Assembly (NCBI GenBank): GCA_950106755.1
Contig: OX467084.1
Span: forward strand, 35,963,213-36,027,212
Direction of reading: 5' to 3'
Source of the DNA: Climacium dendroides
Taxonomy: Eukaryota; Streptophyta; Bryopsida; Hypnales; Climaciaceae
DNA length: 64,000 nucleotides
How positions within the stretch are numbered: position 1 is the first letter of the stretch; each line of letters starts with the position of its first letter. Position numbers and translations under genes: made by a program. Positions 45,867-56,770 of the stretch are shown in pieces. A model generated the notes under the pieces. That model saw only the letters and a list, made by a program, of their open reading frames with translations. It had not been told where the DNA came from and made no database searches.

Positions 45867-46022
45867 TGTTTTAAATAAAATTCTAGTAGTATAGTTCTAA
45901 AATTTATGACCTTTTAAGAGATTTCTTATAAGAAATATATGTGTTTTTTATAAAAGTTTACTAAATATTTCCTAAAAGGTCATAAATTATAGGTATATAC
46001 TACTAGGACTATATTTAAAACA
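45867..46022. repeat. 156-bp foldback element
   Basis: Arms of about 55 bp (45867-45922 and 45968-46022) pair with few mismatches: TGTTTTAAATA, CTAGTAGTATA and ATTTATGACCTTTTA blocks are each matched in complement. A spacer of about 45 bp separates them. No coding capacity and no clear target duplication. Confidence 0.8.
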
Positions 46023-47874
46023 TTTCTTTCTCTTATAGTAAGGAAGAGTTGAAAATACTTCTTTTTGAAATCCAAGTGATTTGATTTTGCAATTGGTAAG
46101 GTTTCTTATTTTAAAATTTTAGGAAGTTGCACTCTAGCAAGTTAACTAAAGGATCTTATGGTTGAATTTGTTAATGAATAAATATAGATGAACACTTTAG
46201 CCTTACTTTGGATTTAAGTACTTTGAAGCAATTTTGGGCTTGAAAACATCAAATACCTTTAGGGATTAAATAGAAGTGGCTTCCCTTATTCAAAGTATTT
46301 TGAAGACTATATGAAAAGAGAACAATAGAATTAGGTGTAGTTATACTTGTGAGCTTGAGACTTCCTTCCCACATTTTTCTATTTCAACAAATATGTTGTC
46401 TTTAGACCTCCTACAAAAAGAGCAATTTTATTTTTTTATGTATGCCAAAGTGATGAACATTAAATTTTGAAAGTTTAAGCTAATGGATTTCATCACGTAG
46501 AGTCAATGTTATGAAAATTATAAGTGTATGAGTTTGTTATATGAGGAGATTGCTTAGTTGCTTTCTAGCAAACGAAGTGAATTCAAAAGATATTAAAAGA
46601 GGATTGTGTACAATTAGCACATCTATAGTAGATTCAAGAAATTTCTCATAATGGATTTATAAACACTTTTTTTTCTTTAAAGTTATATTAATTCTATTTT
46701 TGTTGAATTAACAACACTTTATCTTTGAAATCACTTAGTTTTCTAAGTGAATGTGAGTGAATTCTATGGAGTTTGGTAAGAATGATGTAGAAATAAATTT
46801 CTATATTAAAATTTGTCTATGGGTACTTTGAGTAGAAATGGTACTATAAATTGAAAATTTTGCAAGGTGGTATAAAGAGACAATGCATGCTATAATGTAA
46901 AAACCCTACAGGGTTAGAAATGGTTGTGTAGTCCTTCCATTAGATACCGTTCACCCATCTAAATAAATGGAGATGTAGTATAATCTTCCAATTCTTGCTT
47001 TCAATGAGTTCAACAAATTGAAATTGAAATTTGAATAAATTTGCATAGAGAATGCCTAAGAGTTTGCCACCTGAAACTTGATTCCTTGTGCTAGAGACAA
47101 TAAGCCAGTGAAATTAAGATTTCAATATGGTCATAAAAATCTATTATGGCTCTTCCAATTGTTACCTTATGATGTGTGTTTTAGAAACATATATGCTTTA
47201 CAATGCTTTAAGTTGTAAGAGGATGATTTTCTTTGTATAGCCCATATATATAATGAGTCCATGCAAATTATAACCACTTTACATTATCCTCTAAATTTTC
47301 CAATGTTCAAATTCTAGATGATGACCAAAGTGCTTCTTGGCAATGTTTTGTTCAATTATCTTTTCATTCATCTAAAGTGATACAAGAATCTTTAAAATAC
47401 AACCTTTCTTCACAGATTAAATAAAAAATTTGTACAAAAATAGCAATGAAAATGCACAAAATTGTTGTTGTAATGTAGTTTGTTTACTAATTAAAAGATA
47501 GACATCTTATTATATCTAAGTCGGTTCCAAGTTGAGAGGTAGTTAGGCTTGATAGGTGGTTTAGACTCGTTGGATGATTAAGCTTTTGAGATGACTAGCT
47601 TTGTTAGATGTCTAGGATTTAGCTTTTTTGTTTACAAACTTGAGACCTTTTTGTGGGTACTTAGAGGTTGGGCTTCCTTCTTTAGAACTCTCTTGTTTTT
47701 TCAGTACTTGATTTTTAAATTTTTTATTAGATGGTCTTGGTTTGAAAAAGCCTTGCAATGTCTATTGGGAGGAACTAAAGACAATTTCATCACTTACTAA
47801 GGGTCATTTCTTTTTAAAAATTATATTTTTTACAAATATTGTGGTTGAGAATTGCTTTTAAATTTTGGATTATT
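46023..47874. other. AT-rich spacer
   Basis: No supportable gene, terminal repeats or tandem structure noticed. Confidence 0.5.
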
Positions 47875-48725
47875 AGGAGGGTTAAACTTTAGAGCTTGAC
47901 ATGGTACAATAGGCAAATTTGGAAGGGTTTTGAGTGTTCTTGCATCTTATAGATATCAAGGGTTCAATTTAGAAATTAGGGCTATAGGTGAAAGGAATTC
48001 GCTAAAGGAATAGCATTGTTTCTTTTATTGTTGAAGAAACTAGGTTCTTTTAGATTCTATAGATTGGATTAGGTATTAATAAAGTTATTTTTAATTAGTC
48101 TTTTGGCATTTCCTCTCCTTTCACAAACATTTACCACAACTAAGAGCCCTGTATTTTTCTGGCTAGGCAATACAATCTCACATCATCTTTGGTGAACCCA
48201 ACACAAAACATTTAGAATAGTAGAGTTTGTGATTAATGTAAGTTTTGAGGGATGAGGGAGTTGAGAGAGGATATACAATATATGAAAAGATCTAGAGAGT
48301 AAAAAATATATTATGATCCTTTTAATATGAGGGTTGTACTTTAAAGTTTGAGAGGATGCAATAAGCAAACTTGAGAGGGATTCAAGCACTATTGTATCTT
48401 ACAAGTATTGGGGGTTATGAAGGTTATATTTTAAAGTTTGAAAAGAAGCAATAGACAAACTTGAGATGAATTAAGTACTATTATATCTTACAAGTATCAA
48501 AGGTTGAGTCTTGAAATTAGGGTTGCAAGTGACGAGAATTTGCTAAAGCAACAGCATTTTTTTCTTTGGAGTTGAGAAAAATAGGTTATTTGGGATTCTA
48601 TGAATTGAATTAGGTATTGAATAAAATTTAATATAGTCTTTTGATATTTCTTTCCTTTTTACAAACAATTATCAAAGCCATGAGCCATGTACTTTTCCAA
48701 ATAGGCAACAAAACCTCAAGACACC
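47875..48725 (+). repeat. pair of about 308-bp direct repeats, second copy partly triplicated
   Basis: Copy 1 (47875-48182) and copy 2 (48418-48725) share blocks such as AGCAATAG/ATAGGCAAA, AATTAGGGnT, TTTGCTAAAG and ATTGGATTAGGTATT. The first 90 bp are present once more at 48328-48417. No coding frame follows the repeat. Confidence 0.8.
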
Positions 48726-48830
48726 ATATTCAAACTAAAATGTTGTTAACTAATCTAAACCATTTCTTCCTTGGAGATTGGGATAATCCTTCCCTACATC
48801 CTTGATTTAATCTACATAGAATCATTTTGG

Positions 48831-49053
48831 CTAGTTGGGAAGTTGCAACATTAGTATCATTAGATGACTATGAAGTTGTTGCAACACTAGTGTCATTTGA
48901 TGACTAGGAAACTACAACAATAGTGTCATTGCAACACTAGTGCCATTAGATGACTAGGAAGATGCAACACTAGTGTCATTGGATGGTTAGAAAGTTGGAT
49001 GACTAGGAAGTTGTAAGACTAGTGTCATTGGATGGTTGGGAAGTTACAATGCT
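48831..49053 (+). repeat. minisatellite, unit about 33-39 bp, about six copies
   Basis: The unit is close to GACTAGGAAGTTGCAACACT followed by AGTGTCATTGGAT, repeated with substitutions and partial units. Confidence 0.85.
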
Positions 49054-49399
49054 GTAGGCTTCCACTTTATAGGGAGCAAAAGGGACCTGGAGCATTGGCT
49101 AGTAAAATTATGGGCGTTGAATAGTTAACTTATGCATTGCTGGAATGGTGAACCCTAATCATTGAAAATCTTTGAACTTGAACAACACCCTGTTGAAGTC
49201 TCCAGCTTCATTGTCGAGTATAACAGTTTCAAAATCTGTAGTAGTGTAAGTGGACAACAGAAGATGAACGTAACCAGTCTGAAATCCTAAGCCAAATGCG
49301 TTCAACTTACAATTCTCTAAACCCTCCCACTCTGAAATTGCATAAGAAATTCCCATAAGAGTAAGGTGGCAAAACTGTGATCTCAAGAGAGCCTGACTT
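49054..49399. other. spacer
   Basis: Moderately AT-rich. A minus-strand frame at 49159-49386 is not recognised. Confidence 0.4.
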
Positions 49400-50035
49400 C
49401 TGTACCCAAACTAGATCTCTCCACAGCTCCATAACACTCCTGCATGTGTTAAATGCTTGAATTGACACAAATAATATTCGCTGTCCCTTACGTGCTTGAA
49501 CATAATGTTAATACATTTCCCAAGGCTGATATTGATTTGCATTCACTTCAGACCTTGTCAACCTCAGGAAGCCAGGGCTCCAGAATATCACAAGAAAACA
49601 AGAGAATTGACAGATCGTAAAAGAGAGTAATTTCTACCAAAAGTCAGTGAGACCTCCAAGCACGCAGACATACTCTCCATGCAAACTCAATATTCCGAAG
49701 TAATCAGAACAAGCAAAGAGAGTTTGAAACTTGTACCCCATGTAGATATCTCCACAGCTCCGTAACACTCCTACGTATGTTGAAAGCTTAAAGCGATGCA
49801 TACAGGATGAGTAGTTCACAATGTAAAAACATTTCCCAAGGGTGATTCTGATTGCATTCGCTCCAGAAATGCATCCACCTTGTCAACGACAAGAAGCCAG
49901 GGGTCTGGAATATCACAAAAACAAGAGAATTGACAGATCGCAAAGAGAATAATTTCTACCAAAAGTCAGTGAAACCTCCAAGCACGCAGACATACTCTCG
50001 ATTCCAACTCAATATTCTGAAGTAGCCAGAACAAG
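49400..50035. repeat. tandem array of about 320-330-bp units downstream of the Der gene
   Basis: Two recurring blocks define the period: AAGCCAGGGCTCCAGAATAT at 49570 recurs at 49891, and TCTCCACAGCTCCATAACAC at 49417 recurs at 49749. ACCTCCAAGCACGCAGACAT also recurs. About two full units are present, ending 70 bp before the Der stop codon. Confidence 0.85.
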
Positions 50036-50106
50036 CAACATGAAATTGGGAAAAAGCAGCAACGGAAGAAGTTTGAGAAAGAACGGAGACTCTGTTTTGT
50101 TGATTT

Positions 50107-52047
50107 TTATTGAGAAAAGGGCACCATATTTGCGGTGGAAGACGAAGGAGACGACCTCGAGGACCCCTCTCTGCTGGGCGCTTCCTTGCGATCGCTCTTC
50201 TGTTTGCTGCGCCATAGCAATCGCACAGGCGTGCCTGGGTATCCCACATTGAGTCGGAGCTGCTTCTCCATGTAGCGTCGATAAATCTCGGGAAACAAAT
50301 TCGCATCGTTCACAAAAAACACGAAAGTGGGAGGCTTGATCCCCGCTTGCGTGCAATAGTAGATTCTTCCCTTCTTCCCCCCGCGCCCTGTGGGAGGCTG
50401 CTTCAACGCCACTGCATCACGGATCACTTGGTTCAAGGTTGCTGTTGTGAGACGCCGGCAACGCTCCTCACCGGCAGCCACAGCCGTCTCCAGAATTTTC
50501 TTAATCCTTTGGCCGCTGCTGGCCGAGCAGTACATGATGGGCGCCCAGTCCAGGCAGCGCAACCGTTCGCGCACGTCGCGGTCGTACCAGACAGTGCTGC
50601 TGGAGTCTTTGTTCGGCACGGTGTCCCACTTGTTGACGACGACGATGCACGCTTTACCTTCTCTCGCAATCCGCTCGCCTAACCTAAAATCCTGCTCCGT
50701 CACGCAATCCATGGCGTCGATGACAAGCGCCACCACGTCTGACCTTCGGATGGCTCGGAAGGCGCGGTTCACGGATAAAGATTCCGTTCGGCTTCCCGCG
50801 GATGCTACGGCTCCGCGTCTGCGGATTCCGGCCGTGTCAATGAGCTTCAGTTGGTGGCCTGTCTCGTCCACGAAGTCTGTGTCGATGGCGTCGCGCGTGG
50901 TGCCACTCACGGGGCTGACGATGGTGCGCTCCTCGCCTACAAGAGCGTTTAAGATGCTGGATTTGCCGACGTTCGGCTTTCCGACGATGGCAACCGCCAT
51001 GGGCTTGTCTTCCTCTTCTTCGAGCTCGCCATCTGCGGGTTTAAGATCCTCACAGACGAGGTCGAGGAGGTCACCTGTTCCTGTACCTGAGATTGCAGAG
51101 ACGGGAATGGGAGTAAACCCTAGAGTCCAAAACTCGGCGGCTTGGAGCTGCCCCTTGGTTGGCGACTCGCATTTGTTCACGGCGAGAGTTATCTTCTTGT
51201 CGGAGTGCTTTCGCCGTAACCAATTGCCGATGTCGATGTCGGCAGCTGTTAACCCTGATTGCCCGTCCACGACAAAGATGATGGAATTGGCGCTGGCGAC
51301 TGCGGACGCTGCTTGCCGCTCGATCATAGCTGGTAATCCAGCATCGAAGGCTTCCTTCACGGCCTTCGCAACAGCCTCCGCGCCTCCACCGGCTGTCACC
51401 GCAACAGCGTCGCTACCTTCTCCTGGAATCGTCAACACTCCCCCGGTATCGACTAACATAAACTCGTGAGTGCTCCAAAATGCGCGAGTGTATAACCTGT
51501 CACGAGTCACGCCCGCCTCGTCGTGCACTATCGCAATGTCGCCACCTGCAATTCGATTGAAGAGTGCGGATTTGCCGACGTTCGGACGCCCCACTATGGC
51601 CACTTTCGGTAATAAGTGGTCGGGGATTCTAAGCTCGGAATCGTCTAATTCTTTTCCTGCTCGCTTCTTCGCCTTCTTCGCCTTCCCTTTCAGCCCCGCG
51701 TCCTCTCTTCGCATTTGCTCATACAAATCGCGGGTATACTCCTGTGCTATGTCCTTGGCCACTTTCTCGTAAACCTCAACTGGAAGGTTCTCCTCCTCTG
51801 CGTCCTCTTCGTCCTCGTCTTCTACAAAGCCAGCTACAATCTGAACTGATGATATAGCACTACGATGTGCACCTGACGACGAAGGACACGAAACACAATG
51901 CGAAGGAGACGGTGTAAGCGAAGAATTCAAAAACGTACGAAACCGCCGAGATGTCCCAAACGAGGCGCTGCATACCGAAGAGCTGCAGCTAGGTTCTGAA
52001 TTACTATACAAACACCTGGTTGCCAGTCCGCCAGCTGCGAACGCCAT
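50107..52047 (-). CDS. DER: chloroplast GTPase Der/EngA, single exon
   Basis: 646 residues from the ATG at 52047. Der is a double-GTPase that helps assemble the large ribosomal subunit; the plant copy works in plastids (Arabidopsis EMB2738). Domains in order: a Ser/Arg-rich transit peptide starting MAFAAGGLATR; an acidic linker (EDEDEEDAEEE); GTPase 1 with GRPNVGKS, GVTRD, DTGG, NKCE and SAISG; GTPase 2 with GKPNVGKSS, SGTTRD, DTAGIRRRG, NKWD and SASSG; then the KH-like domain ending GYPGTPVRLLWR, and a Ser/Lys-rich tail. A further in-frame ATG at 52104 would add 19 residues, but a telo-box lies between the two, favouring 52047. It is transcribed away from DVR. Confidence 0.93.
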   Translation of the reverse strand: MAFAAGGLATRCLYSNSEPSCSSSVCSASFGTSRRFRTFLNSSLTPSPSHCVSCPSSSGAHRSAISSVQIVAGFVEDEDEEDAEEENLPVEVYEKVAKDIAQEYTRDLYEQMRREDAGLKGKAKKAKKRAGKELDDSELRIPDHLLPKVAIVGRPNVGKSALFNRIAGGDIAIVHDEAGVTRDRLYTRAFWSTHEFMLVDTGGVLTIPGEGSDAVAVTAGGGAEAVAKAVKEAFDAGLPAMIERQAASAVASANSIIFVVDGQSGLTAADIDIGNWLRRKHSDKKITLAVNKCESPTKGQLQAAEFWTLGFTPIPVSAISGTGTGDLLDLVCEDLKPADGELEEEEDKPMAVAIVGKPNVGKSSILNALVGEERTIVSPVSGTTRDAIDTDFVDETGHQLKLIDTAGIRRRGAVASAGSRTESLSVNRAFRAIRRSDVVALVIDAMDCVTEQDFRLGERIAREGKACIVVVNKWDTVPNKDSSSTVWYDRDVRERLRCLDWAPIMYCSASSGQRIKKILETAVAAGEERCRRLTTATLNQVIRDAVALKQPPTGRGGKKGRIYYCTQAGIKPPTFVFFVNDANLFPEIYRRYMEKQLRLNVGYPGTPVRLLWRSKQKSDRKEAPSREGSSRSSPSSSTANMVPFSQ

Positions 52048-52493
52048 CGCAATTCCTCCCGAAATCAAAAACCCTAAACCCTGCACTGCTACACCGAGCA
52101 GCATGGAAGCAGAGAACAGGATAAAATTCTGGGTTTCCTTGCTGGCTTTTCCATCTGGAACAGTATTCCTCTCCTTGCACACGCCAGATTCCTCGTGGAA
52201 TTGTCGCCGTGGACAACTGACCCGACGGATTCTTCACGTAATTCATCCGAAATTGGAGATGAAGAGCGTTATCCAGACTTGGATTTCCTCTGGCTATGGT
52301 GGTTCTCATGCTTCCGTAACCGGAAAATTTATTCAATCAATCCAAGGTGCAGAAAAGATTTGGTGGCTATGCTGGTTCTGGAGTTTTGTACAATCTGGTA
52401 GGCTTTGTCGCAATAAGATTTTTCGCATTGAATTCTTGCAAAAAGTATTGCTTGTTGGGTAGTTTTGCTGTTGCGCAAATTTGGAGCTCCACG
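52048..52493. promoter_or_regulatory. shared divergent promoter of DER and DVR
   Basis: Only 446 bp separate the two start codons and both products are plastid proteins, so a bidirectional promoter is likely. The frame of DVR remains open upstream to 52347 but contains no ATG before 52494. Confidence 0.6.
52069..52082 (+). promoter_or_regulatory. telo-box (AAACCCTAAACCCT)
   Basis: Two overlapping plant telomere-like units lie 22 bp upstream of the DER start. In plants such boxes near the transcription start are associated with genes of the translation machinery. It appears once in this leader. Confidence 0.5.
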
Positions 52494-53786
52494 ATGTCGC
52501 TCTCGGCGATTTCTTCGCGAGCGGCGTCGTCTCTGCTGCCTGGGGCCGTGAGTTCAGCTCCGACTAGTCATGGATTCTCGCAAGTGAGTTCAATTGGTTT
52601 TGTTAGTAAAGCCAATGCGCTGCTATCTTTCAAATCGAGCCCGGAGTTTTTAGGTTTCTCTCTTCCTAGCGTCAACCTCTCGCGAGCATTGCAGACACCA
52701 TCGGTTCGTCACTTATGTAGAGCTGCATTGACTCCCGAAGCAGAGGCCGCCGTCTCCAAGCAGACATGGCGGAGCAAAAGTCCGAAAGACACCACGGTCG
52801 TGATAGTGGGCGCTACGGGGTACATCGGCAAGTTCGTGGTGAAGGAGATGGTGAAGCGGGGCTACAACGTTATCGCTGTCGCGCGAGAGAAGAGCGGAAT
52901 CGGAGGTAAGGCCGATTCTCAACAAACGATTCGAGATTTTCCGGGCGCTTCCGTCCTCTTCACCGATGTCTCTGACAAAGACTCCCTTACATCCGCATTG
53001 CGAAACTCCAATGCCAATGTCGACGTTGTCATTTCTTGCCTCGCTAGCAGAACCGGCGGCAAGAAAGACTCCTGGAAGATCGACTACCAAGCCACACGCA
53101 ACAGCCTCGACGCAGGTGTCGCCTGCGGCGCCTCCCACTTCGTCCTCTTGTCCGCCATTTGTGTGCAGAAACCCTTGGTGGAGTTCCAGAGGGCGAAGCT
53201 CAAATTTGAAGCTGAGCTCGCGAACTTCGGCAATGGCCTGACTTACAGCGTTGTCAGACCGACGGCGTTCTTCAAGAGCTTGGGCGGGCAAGTGCAAAGC
53301 GTTCAAGGAGGGGGACCGTATGTCATGTTCGGCGATGGGAAGCTGTGCGCTTGCAAACCTATCTCGGAAGCGGATCTGGCCTCCTTCATCTCCGACTGCG
53401 TGAGCGATGTCGAGAAAACCAACCAGATTCTCCCCATCGGTGGCCCTGGCAAGGCGCTGACGCCGCTCGAGCAAGGGGAGATGCTCTTCAGAATCGCAGG
53501 AAAAGAACCGAAGTTCATTAAAGTGCCGATCGGAGTCATGGACTTCGTCATTGGCGTGTTGGACAATCTTTCCAAGCTCTTCCCCAATCTGGAAGACGCT
53601 GCCGAGTTCGGGAAGATTGGCCGCTACTACGCCGCCGAGAGTATGCTTGTCTTGGATCCTGCGACGCAGAAGTACGACCCTGAGGCCACGCCCAGCTACG
53701 GGACCGACACTCTCGAAGCTTTCTTTGAGCGGTGCGTGAGGGAAGGGATGGCGGGGCAGGAGCTCGGCGACCAGGCCGTCTTCTGA
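52494..53786 (+). CDS. DVR: divinyl chlorophyllide a 8-vinyl reductase (DVR/PCB2), single exon
   Basis: 430 residues; the ATG at 52494 is the first in the frame. The enzyme reduces the 8-vinyl group of divinyl (proto)chlorophyllide with NADPH, a late step of chlorophyll synthesis in the chloroplast. A Ser/Ala-rich transit peptide ([13 protein letters not shown]) runs to about residue 75. It is followed by the NAD(P)-binding Rossmann motif [18 protein letters not shown], the SCLASRTGG segment, the [13 protein letters not shown] strand, [17 protein letters not shown], and a C-terminal part with [20 protein letters not shown] and [12 protein letters not shown], all as in plant DVR. Length is near that of the Arabidopsis protein. 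Head-to-head with DER. Confidence 0.95.
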   Translation: MSLSAISSRAASSLLPGAVSSAPTSHGFSQVSSIGFVSKANALLSFKSSPEFLGFSLPSVNLSRALQTPSVRHLCRAALTPEAEAAVSKQTWRSKSPKDTTVVIVGATGYIGKFVVKEMVKRGYNVIAVAREKSGIGGKADSQQTIRDFPGASVLFTDVSDKDSLTSALRNSNANVDVVISCLASRTGGKKDSWKIDYQATRNSLDAGVACGASHFVLLSAICVQKPLVEFQRAKLKFEAELANFGNGLTYSVVRPTAFFKSLGGQVQSVQGGGPYVMFGDGKLCACKPISEADLASFISDCVSDVEKTNQILPIGGPGKALTPLEQGEMLFRIAGKEPKFIKVPIGVMDFVIGVLDNLSKLFPNLEDAAEFGKIGRYYAAESMLVLDPATQKYDPEATPSYGTDTLEAFFERCVREGMAGQELGDQAVF

Positions 53787-54503
53787 TTTGTTCCGGCATT
53801 TTGTATAAGTACAGTTTTTAGGCCATTTTTGTTGACACTTGTATTGATTATGTTGAGTGATGAATTGGAATTTAGCCAGAGTCGATCAATCTACACTTGA
53901 GAGGAACGACGAGGAATTGTCGATCTCCCTAATGATTGTATTGTAAATTGCTCAGGCCACCATGGAATTGACATGATCTTCACTCGCAATTGAATGTCTG
54001 TGTGTGTCCTTAGTTACTGTTGAAAATAATTGTACGCTCACCGTTGGCAATCTATCGCAAAGAAACATCCCGTAAAACCAGATTTAGCAATTAGGTCAAA
54101 CCGCCAATCGACAAGATGTAATTCTCTGGAGGTCTTGGATCTCCCCCTCTAAATTCGGACAGTCGTTCGCGACGTGTAGTCATTAGTGTCGCATAGGACC
54201 ATATCTCAATCTGAAATCGGTGAGCTTCACCAGCTGCGCGACGCAACTGCATTCGACACGGCAGGTTCATCATCGTCATCGCCAAATTTGGTCGGTGATT
54301 TTTTCAACTTCCTTGTAGTGAGTACTCCGACAGGCGCGGAACCTCAATCGTCTACAGGTCTGATTCCGGTATGTTTTGCAAGATTTTGTGGTTTTGAAGT
54401 TTGGTACAGTGTTAATTGCTTGGGAGTGACGAAGCTTATAAAATTTAGTGCAGAAAGAGACGACGGAGGGGAAAGGCAGGATTGAATTAGGGTTAGAGGA
54501 GCT
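53787..54503. other. spacer: DVR 3' flank and F-box gene leader
   Basis: A telo-box-like TTAGGGTTAG lies at about 54488, 15 bp before the F-box start. A small frame at 54186-54485 is not supported. Confidence 0.5.
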
Positions 54504-55660
54504 ATGGCGGAGGGCATGATCGAGGGTTTGCCCGACGCCGTAACGCTCCAATGCTTAGCCAGGCTCCCGCTCTCGGAACATCGATCTTTGCAGCTAGTTT
54601 GCAAAGCTTGGCACGCCGCCTTACGATCGCCGGAGCTTTTCCGCTTCCGGAAGGCGCTCCGCACGCAGGAAGAGTGGCTCTACGTGTGCGGCCACACCCC
54701 GGAGAAGGTCTGGCAAGCCTACGACCCTCGCGCCAACAAATGGAGCCGTCTCCCAGTTCTCCCGTCGTCAATTCCGAACCTTGCAGGTTACGGCGCAGTG
54801 GGATGCGACGGCAAGCTCTACATGATCGGCGGGACGAACGACAGTGTGGACCCTGCAACCGGCGACAGAGAGCCTCTGCAACCGTCACTGGATGGCTGGA
54901 TGTTTGACCCTATCGTCTGGAAATGGAGTGCCATAGCGCCAATGCTGACGCCGAGGCTGCACTTCGCGTGCATGTCGCATGAAGGCAAAATCGTCGTGGC
55001 GGGGGGCTGGGACGCCAGAATGAAGTCTGTCTTGGACGCCGAGATTTACAACCCCGAGCTCAACACATGGCAAGAGTTTCCGCGCCTCAACGATGGGCCA
55101 TGTCCAGTCACATTCGGCATCGTCCTAGATGGCAAGATGCGCGTTTTCCACAAGTCGGAGAAGCTGTCTCAGGTGTATGATTCTACAAGCCAAAGGTACG
55201 CATGATCGTAACCCTAATGATCTCCACTTCCGCCATTGATTACGTTTCTAGTTATGCAGAAAATTGATGTGTCGCTTTTCTGGCTTGCAGTTGGACAGTG
55301 GAGGAATGCAATTGGGCAGGCGGGGCGATGGCGGTGGTGAAAGGGGAGCCCTACGTGGTGCGACATGGCGTTGTGAGCAGAGAGCATCACTCTCAACCCC
55401 ATCGCTCTTCACCGTTATGCTCCTGGCCTGAGTGCTTGAACCGACGAGCGTTCGCCGTTGCGGGACTCGGACCAGATCTGTATGTCGTCGGGGGAATCTC
55501 CCGGCCGAGGCTCAGTTCTTCCGAAATTTTCTATTTGCGCGACGTCGATATTTGCACTGTCGAAGGCGGCACGGAGGATCTCGTATGGCGCAAGGGAACG
55601 CCCATGCCGCTGACCTTGGCCTCTGTGCAGGACCAAATCTGTGCCGTCCTCAAGCTCTGA
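54504..55660 (+). CDS. F-box/kelch-repeat protein, two exons
   Basis: Exons are 54504-55195 and 55291-55660, joined in phase over a 95-bp GTACGC/CAG intron, giving 353 residues. It would be the substrate adaptor of an SCF ubiquitin ligase. The F-box spans about residues 6-45 (IEGLPDAVTLQCLARLPL, then QLVCKAWHAALRS). Kelch blades follow: WQAYDPRANKWSRLPVLP, VGCDGKLYMIGGT, WMFDPIVWKWSAIAPM, SHEGKIVVAGGWDA, AEIYNPELNTWQEFP, and in exon 2 LGPDLYVVGGISR. It resembles the KFB group (relatives of Arabidopsis At1g15670 and At1g16250), some of which target phenylalanine ammonia-lyase; the target here is unknown. Confidence 0.9.
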
Positions 55661-56492
55661 TCGAGTAGCCAATTTTTTATGATTTCCACTATTCTGAGTG
55701 TATTATTTTCGCATCAAAGAAACTCTGAAACTGAAACAATTGCGTGCCTCCTTGTCTGCTTCCAAGATTGTTTTATGGCGTTCAATGCCAGTATCTTTGT
55801 GTCGTAGGTGAAGCATGGCTCTTCGCTCCCAGACCGTCAATTTCCAGTGGAGTTGTGTGTCCTCCGCCATACATTATTGCACTTTCCGAGACGGTATCAT
55901 TTGCACAATGTGTGGGCCAGGCAGGCGGGTCCTCTTGGCGAAGATGGCAGCCCATGAATCTCCCTGTACAGTAAACCAGCCCATAAAACAACCTGAACAC
56001 CATCCAATCGGATGACGGTAGTGCGATCGCCTCACGCCGTCCACCATAGAAACGCTGCTACATCTCTGTTGCCATCGAGGACCACAAATCTGGCAAGTTG
56101 GCGTGGGCGACAATTGTTTTATTCCTAGCGGCTAGATCCCTCGACGAAGCACCGACGCCGTTGATAATCGAGACTCTGGAACATTGTAGGCGAGCTAGGA
56201 AGCACATTCGCCAGCAAATATTCCTGCAGTGCTGATCACCGTCGGATAAAACTTGATTTAGTACCCGTCATCTGCGTTGACGGCATTCCGCCAATCTCGT
56301 TGCTCTGCTGCACTTGTCACCTTGCGCTGTTTCTTCGACCATGGCATGGACCTTCCAACTGGCGGTGCTCGGCCGATCGCAGGAGTACGCAGTCGGAACG
56401 AGGCTGCTGTCTAGTGTAGTTGTCTGTGGCGAAGACTTTGTTAGAGGGTCTGCATGATGCGTTCGTATGACTCGGGTTTAGATTTTTATAGT
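55661..56492. other. spacer between the F-box gene and DGD1
   Basis: Probably the F-box 3' untranslated region and the DGD1 promoter. Several short overlapping frames on both strands, none recognised. Confidence 0.5.
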
Positions 56493-56735
56493 TGTATTGG
56501 AGACTTCTTGTGGAGTTTTTGTGAGTTGTAAACAGAGTTTGGAGAGATCTGTTAGAGAATTAGTTAGAGTGAAAGGCGCACTGGCATTGGAGATTTCTTG
56601 TGGAGTTCTTGTGAGGTTGTAGGGAGAGTTTGGAGAGATTGTTAGAGAATTAATTGGTCTACGGCGCGATTACATGAGATATTTCTTGTAGTTTGTAGGG
56701 GGAGAGTTGGAGAGATTTGGTGAGGATTAGAGTGA
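56493..56735 (+). repeat. three imperfect tandem units (about 90 bp) in the DGD1 leader
   Basis: The unit starts ATTGGAGATTTCTTGTGGAG and ends near GTTAGAGAATTA. Copies begin near 56495, 56585 and 56673, the third shortened. They lie just upstream of the DGD1 start. Confidence 0.85.
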
Positions 56736-56770
56736 AGTTCATTCACATTGTTGGGAGAGTGAGTCTGGAA

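Noticed and set aside
48831..49053. Possible CRISPR-like array
   Set aside because: Repeats are imperfect, spacers are not unique, and this is a plant nuclear genome. It is a minisatellite.
50390..51469. 359-codon frame on the plus strand inside DER
   Set aside because: It is antisense to the GTPase domains in GC-rich coding sequence; the DER frame carries all the motifs. A codon-bias shadow.
52713..53474. 253-codon minus-strand frame inside DVR
   Set aside because: Antisense shadow of DVR in GC-rich sequence with no domain of its own.
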